This document shows, one piece after another, positions 10,814-19,789 of a stretch of 64,000 nucleotides of DNA. Source of the stretch: Muraenolepis orangiensis (Eukaryota > Chordata > Actinopteri > Gadiformes > Muraenolepididae); NCBI GenBank assembly GCA_027704905.1, contig CM051005.1, positions 9,318,714-9,382,713 of the forward strand, in the 5' to 3' direction. The position numbers and the translations under genes were made by a program. Each line of letters starts with the position of its first letter. The first letter of the stretch is position 1. The notes under the pieces were generated by a model. That model searched no databases. It saw only the letters and a list, made by a program, of their open reading frames with translations, and was not told where the DNA came from.

Positions 10814-11401
10814 TCAGGAGGTGGCGGCCACTGAGTGGATGGTCGTGTGCGGCCCAGGCGTACGTGGAGGTGGGCTGTCGGTTGAGGGAACAGAGCGACA
10901 GACCTGTGAAAAATGGTTCTGCCTGCCACAGCGTTGACACCTCTGTCCCTTGGCAGGGCAGTTTGGAGCTCGACTCTGGTGCGATGATGAGCCACAATTA
11001 CCACAGGCCCGGCGTGCTGCCGTACCCTGGCGTGCTGCAAAGTTCACGTCTAAGTAGTCCTCAGGGAAAACCTCCCCGGGAGGCTCCATGGGTAGCGCCA
11101 CCATTTGAGTTAGTAGCATGGGTCTGGGGGGAAAAAAACTAGAGGAGGGAGCTAGCTGTGATGACCCAAGCTGGAAAGCTATATCCACTGCTCTTGCTAA
11201 AGTTAGCTTGTCTGTCATCATTAGCAACTTTTCTCTGAGCTTTGGGCTATTAGTGTGCTCAGCCAGCTGATCCCGTATCAGTTCATCTTCCAGCACCCCG
11301 AATTTACAGAGGCTGGCTAGTCCCCTCAGATCAGCCACGTAACGGTGGATGGACTCACCCGCCTGTTGCCGACATTGCCGAAAAACGATCCGCCGGAGCA
11401 T
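10814..11401 (-). pseudogene. Gypsy gag C-terminal part with two zinc knuckles
   Basis: A 195-codon minus-strand frame. It shows the capsid-like segment RQQAGESIHRYVADLRGLAS and then two adjacent cysteine-rich motifs, CGNCGSSSHQSRAPNC and CQRCGRQNHFSQVC, the latter a CX2CX4HX4C knuckle. The gag N-terminus is 330 bp further right (11,736-11,973) because a solo LTR interrupts the gene. The joining sequence on both sides of that LTR is in register once one target duplication is discounted. The role is binding and packaging of element RNA. Confidence 0.8.
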
Positions 11402-11447
11402 AACATTTTGTGGAGCAGCAAAGTGTCCAGTGAGCAGTGTAACACAG

Positions 11448-11735
11448 TGTTAAGACCTGGCTCAAAAGGCCCCAACAAATAGGAGACACACCATGTCAAC
11501 GGTTATCAAAATACGTTTATTTTGAACAAACAATTCAAAACAACCAACTTGCTAGTCAACAGAGCCGGGTGCCTGCAGGGGAAAACAGAGAGAGGGAGAG
11601 AGAGAAGCAGAGAGGCTTTAAATAGCTGCAGGGCACCAGACCCAGGTGCCCTGAGTTACTGCAATCAATGCAATCAAGACAGCATAGACAGGACAGCCAC
11701 GCCCTCTCTATTGATGAACCCCCAGGGGCATCACA
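11448..11735. mobile_element. Solo LTR nested in gypsy gag
   Basis: A 288-bp insert beginning TGTTAAGACC and ending GCATCACA, flanked on both sides by CACAG (11,443-11,447 and 11,736-11,740), a 5-bp target duplication. TG...CA ends and the duplication identify a solo LTR of another family. On the minus strand it contains an AAATAAA signal. Present at the same site in copy 2 (56,764-57,051). Confidence 0.8.
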
Positions 11736-11973
11736 CACAGTCACTATATTTCGGAGTGGGTCCGAGAGTCCAAAAAATCTGCTGTCCCTCGCTGCCCAGC
11801 GTGTGTATCAGCAGGGCTTTCTTCCGTTCGTCGTTAGCATCAGCTAGCCCCGCGGCTACTATGAACGTTTCGAAGGACTGAAGCCAGCGAACCCACGGGA
11901 TCGGCGGTTCGCCCGGCAGTGCGAGGAACGGGGAGAGAGGTGAGAGTAGAGAATCCATAATCCTCGTCGCCAA
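11736..11973 (-). pseudogene. Gypsy gag N-terminal fragment
   Basis: A minus-strand frame starting MDSLLSPLSPFLALPGEPP a few bases after the 5' LTR and continuing through WLQSFETFIVAAGL, the usual gag start of this gypsy type. It stops at the solo LTR. Copy 2 equivalent: 57,052-57,289. Confidence 0.8.
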
Positions 11974-12242
11974 TGTTGTGTTTAATAAGACTATGGACTA
12001 CGACTTTTAGGTTGACCGTTTATTGTACACACTGCCATGGCGTCAACAACAACAACAACAACAACAACTGTGTCCGGTTCACACACCCCAAAACTCCCGG
12101 TCACACCGGATGTAATGCATACATAACACAGACCAAGGACGGATTGGTAGATTAGAATGAACCGGTCTCAACTGTTGACAATGTTTACATTTATGTATTA
12201 AATATAATATTACATATTATATACTTTTGGTAGTTCATTCTT

Positions 12243-12410
12243 AGTGGCCTAGGCCACTTGCTGCTGTACCAGCATTTCCTTTCCTCCAGCAGTGGTTTCT
12301 TGGAAACCACGTGTGCTGAATAATCTCAAAGGCAACTCCCATCACGCTGCCTGCTCTTATAGCAGGCGGTAGATCTTTTCTTTCTCTTTTACATTGAGTA
12401 TTGTAGTATC
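12243..12410 (+). promoter_or_regulatory. IRG promoter module without an IRG gene
   Basis: The palindrome (12,243-12,258), GAS site TTCTTGGAA (12,297-12,305) and TTTCTCTTTTAC IRF-like site (about 12,380-12,395) appear in the normal order and spacing. What follows is not IRG but the BEL/Pao-like ORF at 12,644. Copy 2 equivalent: 57,565-57,730. Confidence 0.5.
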
Positions 12411-12643
12411 ATTTCTACTCGGGTGGAGAAGAATCTTTTGCAGAGGTCCGAATACTAAATTCAATATCTTGTATTTCTCACGGTCACGGTACAGTTCTCA
12501 CGGTCTGGATTTGAATAAATCCTACCAGTATCATAAAGAACGCATTGCTGTCATCATTCCATGAGAGGGAATTATAGTGAGAACTTACTGCTCCATAAGA
12601 CAGCATCAGAAAGCAGTGAGTAACAACATTAAACCAAGTAAAG

Positions 12644-13135
12644 ATGTCTGAGAGTGGCAGCCAGCGTGTGGTTGTTGTGGATGTACATTGCACAGACATG
12701 CAGGCACAAGCACCTGACAAAGAGGGTGCAAATGAAGACAGAGCAACCGTGCAACCACAAAGGGAAGGAGGCACAATAGTTAGCAACCCCGCTTCCTCAG
12801 AAGAGCCACGAAGAGGCCAAAGAGTCCGCATGTTGACGGAAAAGGGTCAAGAACTGCATGATGAGCAAATAAGAAAAGTTGCACATCGTTTCAGTGTGGT
12901 CTATGAGAAGTGGAAAAATGTTGCTAAAGAAGCTAACCAAGCGCTGTGTGCACCGAGCTCAGACGACCTGCTGGATGGACACGTCACTAAAATATGCAGT
13001 GCCTCTAGGAGTCTGAATGAGGTTTATGACGATTGGAAGCGCATTGAAGTGCCTGACCATAACACACGTCGCAGAGTCGACACCTGTGAATCAGTAACAA
13101 AGAAGATTTTTAATAATGCAATGGACCTTCTAGAC
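12644..13135 (+). pseudogene. BEL/Pao-like gag ORF, first half
   Basis: 164 codons from an ATG. The sequence has RRGQRVRMLTEKGQELHDEQ, then a charged helical segment and a VPDHNTRRRVDTCESVTKK motif, which I recognise as the N-terminal region common to teleost BEL/Pao-type retrotransposon gag proteins. The frame is broken at 13,136 by a hAT terminus. The second half lies inverted at 15,755-16,345, and the 8-bp target duplication TTCTAGAC is shared (here 13,128-13,135). No protease, RT or LTR of this family is seen nearby. A domesticated host gene is less likely but not excluded. Copy 2 keeps only the first 85 codons (57,966-58,220). Confidence 0.65.
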
Positions 13136-13344
13136 CAGGGGTCCCCAAACTTTTTCCTGTGAGGGCCACATAACTTTTCCCTTCTCTGATGGGGGCCGGG
13201 GTCAGTTTGTAACAGAAAAAGTGTGACGATCGCAGGGGTGCCTAAACGTAAACATTTATTGTTTTCCAGAAAGCCACACATAATCAAATATTAATAACCC
13301 TTTCCGGGATCTTCACAGAAAAAAAAGGCAGGAAATAAATAAAT

Positions 13345-13560
13345 TTCTAAGTTCTCAGAACTCAAAAATCTCAAGTTCTCAGACCTCAAAACCCTCAAGT
13401 TCTCAGAACTCAAAACCCTCAAGTTCTCAGAACTCAAAACCTTTGAGTTCTCAGAACTCAAAACCTTTGAGTTCTCAGAACTCAAAACCTTTGAGTTCTC
13501 AGAACTCAAATGTTTTTGAGTTCTCAGAACTCAAAACTTTTGATTAGGTGCTACTTGACT
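13345..13560. repeat. Minisatellite of AGTTCTCAGAACTCAAAA units
   Basis: Roughly ten imperfect tandem units of about 24 bp built from AGTTCTCAGAACTCAAAA and CTTTGAG / CCCTCA variants. It lies in the non-hAT middle of element A. The GTTCTCAGAAC core is nearly palindromic. The minus-strand ORF through it (LSSENLRV repeats) is not believed to be a gene. Confidence 0.8.
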
Positions 13561-14025
13561 AATTTAAGTTACTATGACTTAAAGTTGTCAGTTTTCAGAA
13601 CTCAAAAGTTTTGATTAGGTGCTACTTGATTATTTTCAGTTACTACGACTTAAAGTTTTCAGTTTTCTATCCGTGGGAATAAGTTAACAGAACTTAAAAA
13701 AATAAGTACACAACCACATTATTTGAACTTAATAAAAAATAGTTTTATGTACACATAAGTCAAACATAAATACAATAGAATCACTATAATTAAACAACTT
13801 TACAACAGTTAAATATGGCAAATAGAAAATAAAAACAAATAGAAAAAATGAACAGTGCACATTGTGTAGTAGGCCTATTGATAAATGTATAGAAAGAAGG
13901 ATACCTCAGTGAGGTATTATTGAAGGCCTTCTGAATCAAAGTTCTTTGCTTACTTCTTAAGGCATTATTGTGACAAAGGGAAAGAACTTTGATTCACAAT
14001 AATAATACCTCACCCCACATCCTTT

Positions 14026-14370
14026 CTACACATTTATCATCAAGTCATTCTTGAGTGTCTGCAACCTGGGCGACAGTCTACCAGCTTCTAGACCAAGTAC
14101 AATCTTCTGAACGAATTCAAAAGTGTTGGTCAGCGCTTTAGGATAGCTGAGGTGTAGTGCATAAATCAGTCCAAACATGACCAGGAAGGCATCACCAAAT
14201 CTGGGGAGGCTGATCACGATGTCACTCTCGAGGACGACAGAGATTTTCACAGGCTGGTAGTGAACTGGACTTGTGTCATGGTCACTGATGACAGTAAGGA
14301 GGGCCACAGCAACATCGTCAAGCTCTGGCTCATCAGGCTCCTGAATGAATGAAAGAGACATACTAATCAC
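14026..14370 (-). pseudogene. Host-gene-like exon inside a hAT element (SAMD3-like family C-terminus)
   Basis: A 114-codon minus-strand frame ending in LVMFGLIYALHLSYPKAL, TFEFVQKIVLG and LSPRLQTLKNDL. I recognise this as similar to the C-terminal end of a multicopy teleost protein family often labelled sterile alpha motif protein 3-like or uncharacterised. The sequence upstream in the frame (EPDEPELDDVAVALLTV) fits that family too. An intron acceptor-like tract lies just upstream on the minus strand, so this is probably a terminal exon. It sits between hAT ends and is absent from the sister elements B and C, which suggests capture. Other exons are not visible. Confidence 0.45.
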
Positions 14371-14799
14371 AAACTAATCTATGGTTTCTACTAATATAAG
14401 AGTTCAATAGAATTATTTTTTCCACAATATAGTACTTAATTTAAAAAAACGTATGATTAAAAATAATCATAATGCGTCTCTGGTATTGTTCAGGGGGCCG
14501 GGCCAAATGTGGAGGCGGGCCGTATCCGGCCCGCGGGCCTTAGTTTGGGGACCACTGCTGTATGCATTGTAAGAGCCATGTGTATTAGACACTAGGACTA
14601 GGACGACGGAGTTTCTGTCAACAAACGTGTGATGTAACAAAGGCACTGTGACCAATAGGAGTAGTAGATGTTTGTTGTACCGTGACCATAGGAGTAGTAG
14701 ATGTTTGTTGTACCGTGACCAATAGGAGTAGTAGATGTTTGTTGTACCGTGACTAATAGGAGTAGTAGATGTTTGTTGTTCTACTTCCTATATAATGTT

Positions 14800-15470
14800 T
14801 GGTAAGAAGCGCGTTGTCAGTCTGAACAGTTTTGCACGGCAGACTCCATCTTGCTGCAGTTGATGATTTATTCGATGCTTTGTGTCAATACAAGATATTG
14901 AATTTAGCATCCGGACCTCTGCAAAAGATTCTTCTCCACCCGAGTAGAAATGATACTACAATACTCAATGTAAAAGAGAAAGAAAAGATCTACCGCCTGC
15001 TATAAGAGCAGGCAGCGTGATGGGAGTTGCCTCTGAGATTATTCAGCACACGTGGTTTCCAAGAAACCACTGCTGGAGGAAAGGAAATGCTGGCACAGCA
15101 GCAAGTGGCCTAGGCCACTAAGAACGAACTAGCAAAAGTATATAATATCTAATATTATATTTAATACATAAATGTTAACATTGTCAACAGTTGAGACTGG
15201 TTCATTCTAATCTACCAATCCGTCCTTGGTCTGCCCCCTGGTAAATGATAGGCACACATTGTAAAGCGCTTTGAGTGGCAACAGGTCAGAAACAGCGCTA
15301 TATAAATGCAGTCATTTACTCGGTCGGTCGACTTTCCGGTCTGCGACTAGAACAATCTGCAAAAAACACTTTTACAAATTTACAATTTCGGTGGTCCATA
15401 GTGGTCTGTTTTTGTAACGGTTTTGGGTGGGGGTTGTTGGTTGTCTTTTGTTTGGTCACCGGGTGGGAAA

Positions 15471-15536
<66 letters not shown>

Positions 15537-15755
15537 GTCCCACCTCTGCCTTACTGGACCCACATTCCTTACCCTCGGATCTGAAGCACTTCTCCGCCAC
15601 TCAAAGAGTTTGAGTTCATATTAGATCCATTGTACATGTCATTTCTCCTCTGTTTTGGTATGTACTCCATAGCCCCCCCCCCCCCTCCCCAAATGATGTG
15701 ATTTCCCCAAAATGTTGTTTTTGTTCATGAAATAAACAAGTGGAAAATGGACTGT
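14800..15755. repeat. Left arm of a large inverted repeat
   Basis: The reverse complement of this interval is found at about 17,136-17,900, nearly identical where compared (for example the tract around the SVGRLSGLRLEQSAKN frame and the GT/CA array). Array lengths differ: about 30 GT here against about 18 CA in the right arm. The spacer 15,756-17,135 holds the inverted ORF half, hAT element B and a gypsy gag fragment. Confidence 0.8.
15475..15534 (+). repeat. (GT)n microsatellite
   Basis: An uninterrupted GT run in the left inverted-repeat arm, homologous to the CA run at 17,355-17,390 in the right arm. Confidence 0.95.
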
Positions 15756-16345
15756 TCTTGTCTTGGATGTGTTACAGCTTGTGGTGGAGAACGGTGCTGC
15801 AATAGGCTAGTTTGAGGCTTGATTTCCACTTCACTCTTCACAGAGACACGTCGATGGAGAAGCTCACTTACTTCTTCATCTGAGCAGTCACTTTGTTTAG
15901 CTGCTTGAGCTGAACATTCGCTCTGCTCATATACTTGCTGTCGTGCCTTGGCAGCCTTTAGCTTCTTAATAGTTTCCAATCTATTTAGCTCTCTGCGTTT
16001 GGCTTCTAGCACTCTTTGTCTTTCTGCAGTTTCAGCCTCCTGCTTGGCTTTTAACTGGGCGGCTTCAGCCTCCATCTTGGCTTTTAACTCGGCGGCTTCA
16101 GCCTCCTGTCTCGCTTTAAACTGTGCGGCTTCAGCTTCAAGTCTCTGAAGTTCTTCAATATGACGCTCTTGCTCTAGCAGGACTTCTAAGGTGGCTTGGT
16201 TAGCAGCAACCTCAGCAGCTGCACTTTTCCTGCTTGCAGAGGAGAATTTAGTGTGACGAGAGCTGGTGCCTGTCTTGACTGAGGCTACAGACACTATCTC
16301 TTCCATGAATTGTTCTTCATGCATTTGACCTTTAGCCTTTCTTGC
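15755..16345 (-). pseudogene. BEL/Pao-like gag ORF, second half (inverted)
   Basis: Minus-strand frame continuing exactly where 13,135 stops, once one copy of TTCTAGAC is discounted. It shows a serine-rich stretch (TSSRHTKFSSASRKSAAAEV), a long alanine/glutamate/lysine-rich coiled coil with repeated EAEAAQLKAK-type heptads, then ETIKKLKAAKARQQVYEQ. This is the usual arrangement after the N-terminal domain in teleost BEL/Pao gag. The frame then runs out into unrelated module sequence (stop at 15,725). The minus-strand frame also continues backwards into the hAT terminus, so it now has no valid start. Confidence 0.65.
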
Positions 16346-16353
16346 GTCTAGAA

Positions 16354-16975
16354 CAGTGGTCCCCAAACTAAGGCCCGCGGGCCGGATACGGCCCGCCTTC
16401 ACATTTGGCCCGGCCCCCTGAACAATACCAGAGACGCATTATGATTTTTTTTATTTTTATTTATTTATTTTATTTTTTATTTTTATGTTCATCAGTTCAC
16501 ACTGATGAACATACATAGGTAAGATAACTTTTCTGACTTTTCTGAGTATAAACAAATTTAATCATAATAAAATCTACTGGGATAAAATCCATCTCCACAA
16601 CCATACTGGTAGTGAAATGTATTGTGCTGTGTAGGTGCTGTATCACTTAGTTCGGTTTCTCAGCCTGCTTGCTTTGTGGTTTTCACAGGGAAGTTGATGA
16701 GAGAGAGCTGCAAACAGCGGTGTCTACAAGCCTACTGGAACCTACAAAAGGATTATAAGGAAGGAACACAAGAACTTTGAGAGACTGCTCATATGAGTCA
16801 TTTGAGTAAGAGATTCTGCTCTGACAACTAAGCTAAACTTTTACCTGTTAAGATTGTGCACGGCACAACAGAAAGTTAATGTTCAGTGGACTTTTTTTCT
16901 GTGAAGAACCCAGAGAGGGTTATTTGGTTATTATTTATTTCATAAATAGTGTTATTATATATTTCCCGACTTATA
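16354..16975. mobile_element. hAT-type element B, truncated
   Basis: Begins CAGTGGTCCCCAAACTAAGG, matching the left end of element C (58,733) for about 600 bp. It is cut off in an AT-rich stretch at about 16,975 and joined to a gypsy gag fragment. The eight bases before it, GTCTAGAA, are the reverse complement of TTCTAGAC next to element A. It encodes no transposase. The stretch holds one copy of the CTGTGAAGAACCCAGAGAGG repeat that is tandem in element C. Confidence 0.75.
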
Positions 16976-16977
16976 TA

Positions 16978-17118
16978 TATATATCCACTGCTCTTGCTAA
17001 AGTTAGCTCGTCTGTCATCATTAGCAACTTTTCTCTGAGCTTTGGGCTATTAGTGTGCTCTGCCAGCTGATCCCGTATCAGTTCATCTTCCAGCACCCCG
17101 AATTTACAGAGGCTGGCT
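16978..17118 (-). pseudogene. Gypsy gag fragment
   Basis: About 140 bp matching 11,177-11,317 (minus-strand gag of the decayed gypsy family) with two visible substitutions. It ends abruptly at CTGGCTAAAAAGC. It has no LTR and is a small displaced piece. Confidence 0.8.
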
Positions 17119-17135
17119 AAAAAGCTCTAACAATA

Positions 17136-17351
17136 TGAACAGTCCATTTTCCACTTGTTTATTTCATGAACAAAAAACAACATTTTGGGGGAATCACATC
17201 ATTTGGGGAGGGGGGCTATGGAGTACATACCAAAACAGAGGAGAAATGACATGTACAATGGATCTAATATGAACTCAAACTCTTTGAGTGGCGGAGAAGT
17301 GCTTCAGATCCAAGGGTAAGGAATGTGGGTCCAGTAAGGCAGAGGTGGGAC

Positions 17352-17393
<42 letters not shown>

Positions 17394-17900
17394 TTTCCCA
17401 CCCGGTGACCAAACAAAAGACAACCAACAACCCCCACCCAAAACCGTTACAAAAACAGACCACTATGGACCACCGAAATTGTAAATTTGTAAAAGTGTTT
17501 TTTGCAGATTGTTCTAGTCGCAGACCGGAAAGTCGACCGACCGAGTAAATGACTGCATTTATATAGCGCTGTTTCTGACCTGTTGCCACTCAAAGCGCTT
17601 TACAATGTGTGCCTATCATTTACCAGGGGGCAGACCAAGGACGGATTGGTAGATTAGAATGAACCAGTCTCAACTGTTGACAATGTTAACATTTATGTAT
17701 TAAATATAATATTAGATATTTTATACTTTTGCTAGTTCATTCTTAGTGGCCTAGGCCACTTGCTGCTGTACCAGCATTTCCTTTCCTCCAGCAGTGGTTT
17801 CTTGGAAACCACGTGTGCTGAATAATCTCAGAGGCAACTCCCTCACGCGCTGCTATAAGAGCAGGCGGTAGATCTTTACTTTCTCTTTTACATTGAGTCA
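17136..17900. repeat. Right arm of a large inverted repeat
   Basis: Reverse complement of about 14,990-15,755, ending in the promoter module of IRG gene A. It includes the CTCTTTGAGTGGCGGAG module, a CA run and the TATATAGCGCTG module. Confidence 0.8.
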
Positions 17901-17960
17901 TATAAGAGACGCGTACCCATCTGGACTTCCAGCACATCAATATCGGAGCAACTACTGAAT
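17745..17960 (+). promoter_or_regulatory. Promoter and 5' exon of IRG gene A
   Basis: In order: palindrome AGTGGCCTAGGCCACT (17,745-17,760); perfect GAS site TTCTTGGAA (17,799-17,807); IRF/ISRE-like ACTTTCTCTTTTAC (17,878-17,891); TATA-like ATATAAG (17,900-17,906); and about 55 bp later a consensus splice donor, GAAT|GTAAGT, at 17,961. I infer a transcript start near 17,930 and a non-coding first exon ending at 17,960. The same order is found upstream of gene B. GAS plus ISRE sites are established in promoters of interferon-induced IRG genes in mammals; here the regulation is inferred from motifs. Confidence 0.6.
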
Positions 17961-18254
17961 GTAAGTACATACTAGTGAAGAATATCTATGGGCATGATCT
18001 GTATCTAAAGGAATGAACCACGGTCTCGTTGTTATTTACTTAATCCACACCCTTCTAAGTCAGCGTGTATCGACCAATCCTTTTCTTGTCTTGAAAAATG
18101 CAAGTCATTTGTTAAGGTTAAGAAGAGATTTCTTTTTAGTTGTTTTTTCAAGGTTGAACAACTCATCTCAGAGCTCCCAGAACTTCGCTGCAGTTTCATT
18201 CCACTTCAACACAAGGAACCAAACTAAAGTGAGTAGTGGTTTAAATAAGTCTCA

Positions 18255-18940
18255 CATCTGTCTGACTCGTGACGGAGCACTGGCGCATTTCAAGTCCAGG
18301 ATTCTGGGGCAATTTGTTGTGTTCACATCTTTGCTCTATTGTCCGATCCTCGGATACACACTGTGCTCCAACCGGGTTTCGGATAAGCGGGAGAAGATGG
18401 ATGATGATGGATGCTGAGATACAATTCAATACAATATTCCATGGAACCGCCAGACCGTGCTTTGTGATCGTTATCAATCCGGCTCTCAATGTCTGTGTGG
18501 CAGGGCAACCACCCCCATCAACAACCCCCTTCTGCCACCTGTCATCCCCACGGCTTCTTCCATCCTCCGTCCCTGAGGGTCATTCTGTTTTCTATTCTCT
18601 AATACACTCCTCCTCAACTGCAGGGTCAACCCTTTAACTGCTGAGCAATTACATTTGTGGCTCACACATTACTTATCTAAAGGGTGGTGTACATGGGAAC
18701 ATAACACTCTTAACACTCTTAACACATGATTACACACTTCTAACTTTTACCCAATATCCATGTATTATTTATATGAAATACGCATACATTTTCTTGATTT
18801 TTACCACAATTTCACTGCTACTTTTGTCCAAATTAATATGTACGACCTATTTACACATTTATTTACATTTATTCATCCTGACACATTTCACTGTGTGATT
18901 GTGATTATTGACACAAAGCATCGAATAAATCATCAACTGC
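18255..18940. other. Unidentified insert in intron 1 of IRG gene A
   Basis: Gene B lacks this DNA: the two introns match up to TCTGTCTGACTC (18,264) and then diverge. The stretch includes GATGGATGATGATGGATG-type sequence and AT-rich parts, with no believable ORF. From 18,900 the intron returns to cluster sequence. Confidence 0.5.
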
Positions 18941-19009
18941 AGCAAGATGGAGCAAAACTGTTCAGACTGACGACGCGCTTCTTACCAAACATTATATAGG
19001 AAGTAGAAC

Positions 19010-19352
19010 AACAAACATCTACTACTCCTATTGGTCACGGTACAACAACTCTACTCCTATGTCAGTACAACATCTACTACTCCTATTGTCGGTACAACAT
19101 CTACTCCTTGGTCAGGTACAACAAACATCTACTACTCCTATTGGTCACGGTACAACAAACATCACTACTCCTATTGGTCACGGTACAACAACATCTACTA
19201 CTCCTATTGGTCACGGTACAACAAACATCTACTACTCCTATTGGTCACGGTACAACAACATCTACTACTCCTATGGTCACGTACACAACATCTACTACTC
19301 CTATTGGTCACGGTACAACACACATCTACTACTCCTATTGGTCACGGGGCCT
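19010..19352 (+). repeat. 34-bp CCAAT minisatellite, degenerate, in intron 1 of IRG gene A
   Basis: About ten units of the same family as 7,633-7,906, many with small deletions (for example CTCCTATGTCAG, CTCCTTGGTCAGG). Most units keep ATTGG, the inverted CCAAT core. It lies between the 5' exon and the coding exons. Confidence 0.85.
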
Positions 19353-19789
19353 TTGTCACGAGTTTGTAGACAGAAATTCCGGGTGGTCGCGTTCCGTCAT
19401 CATGGTGTCGCCTGTTGGCCGCTTGTATATGTTAATCTAATACACATGGCTCTTACAATGCATACAGTATCACAGACAGTGTTTTTTTAGTTATCTCAAA
19501 GACTACATAACTGACTTTTAGTATTCTTTTAGGATTTAGTTTTCATAATAGTACAAAGCCTGTTTGCCTGCTCTTCTACTCTAGTGAGTTTAGTTCCTGT
19601 GTTCCAAGAGAGTTTAATTTCAGTGCCTTTGTTGTTCTGACTAAACCTTCAGTAAAGACAGTCGCACGTTCTCACTTGGTGTCTGTGTATGGTTATTATC
19701 AGCATATAACACACCTCCCAGATAAAAACAGCAACGCTGATGCTAAATGGACTATCAATAATGTTCTCTATTCTTTCTTATTCTCAAGG

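Larger units (their letters stand above)
9408..12128 (-). mobile_element. Decayed Ty3/gypsy retrotransposon, copy 1 (integrase deleted)
   Basis: Two short LTRs (9,408-9,553 and 11,974-12,128) begin TGTTGTG and end CATAACA; the second has three extra CAA triplets. The target-site duplication CAGAC is seen at 9,403-9,407 and 12,129-12,133. The element reads on the minus strand: gag, protease, RT. A polypurine tract (C-run on the plus strand at 9,557-9,568) lies inside the left LTR. Next to the right LTR the minus strand reads TTGGCGACGAGG, a plausible tRNA primer site. The integrase and RNase H end is deleted at about 9,658 compared with copy 2. Several frames are broken. Confidence 0.9.
13136..14557. 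mobile_element. hAT-type element A carrying a host-like exon
   Basis: Left end CAGGGGTCCCCAAAC and right end GTTTGGGGACCACTG are hAT (Charlie-type) terminal inverted repeats. Outer parts match element C (58,733-59,714) in reverse, but the middle, about 13,345-14,450, is different: a minisatellite and a minus-strand exon-like ORF. No transposase is seen. The two flanks do not form a target duplication: the left is TTCTAGAC, the right CTGTATGC. The left flank pairs instead with the flank of element B at 16,346-16,353. Confidence 0.8.
14558..16353 (-). other. Inverted segment between two hAT ends
   Basis: Everything in this interval is reversed relative to its counterparts: the CCAAT minisatellite (14,648-14,790), the module pieces with the ISRE-like site (about 14,960-14,990), the GAS site (15,057-15,065), the palindrome (15,104-15,119), the GT array (15,475-15,534) and the second half of the BEL/Pao-like ORF. 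Both ends of the segment abut hAT termini (element A right end, element B left end). This is best explained by recombination between two hAT copies in opposite orientation. Confidence 0.75.

Noticed and set aside
10693..11142. 149-codon plus-strand ORF, and the copy at 56,009-56,458
   Set aside because: Antisense to gypsy gag/protease, with no family motif.
19676..19789. 38-codon extension upstream of the IRG gene A ATG (also 61,860-61,973)
   Set aside because: It begins at TTG and ends at a clear splice acceptor, so it is intron.
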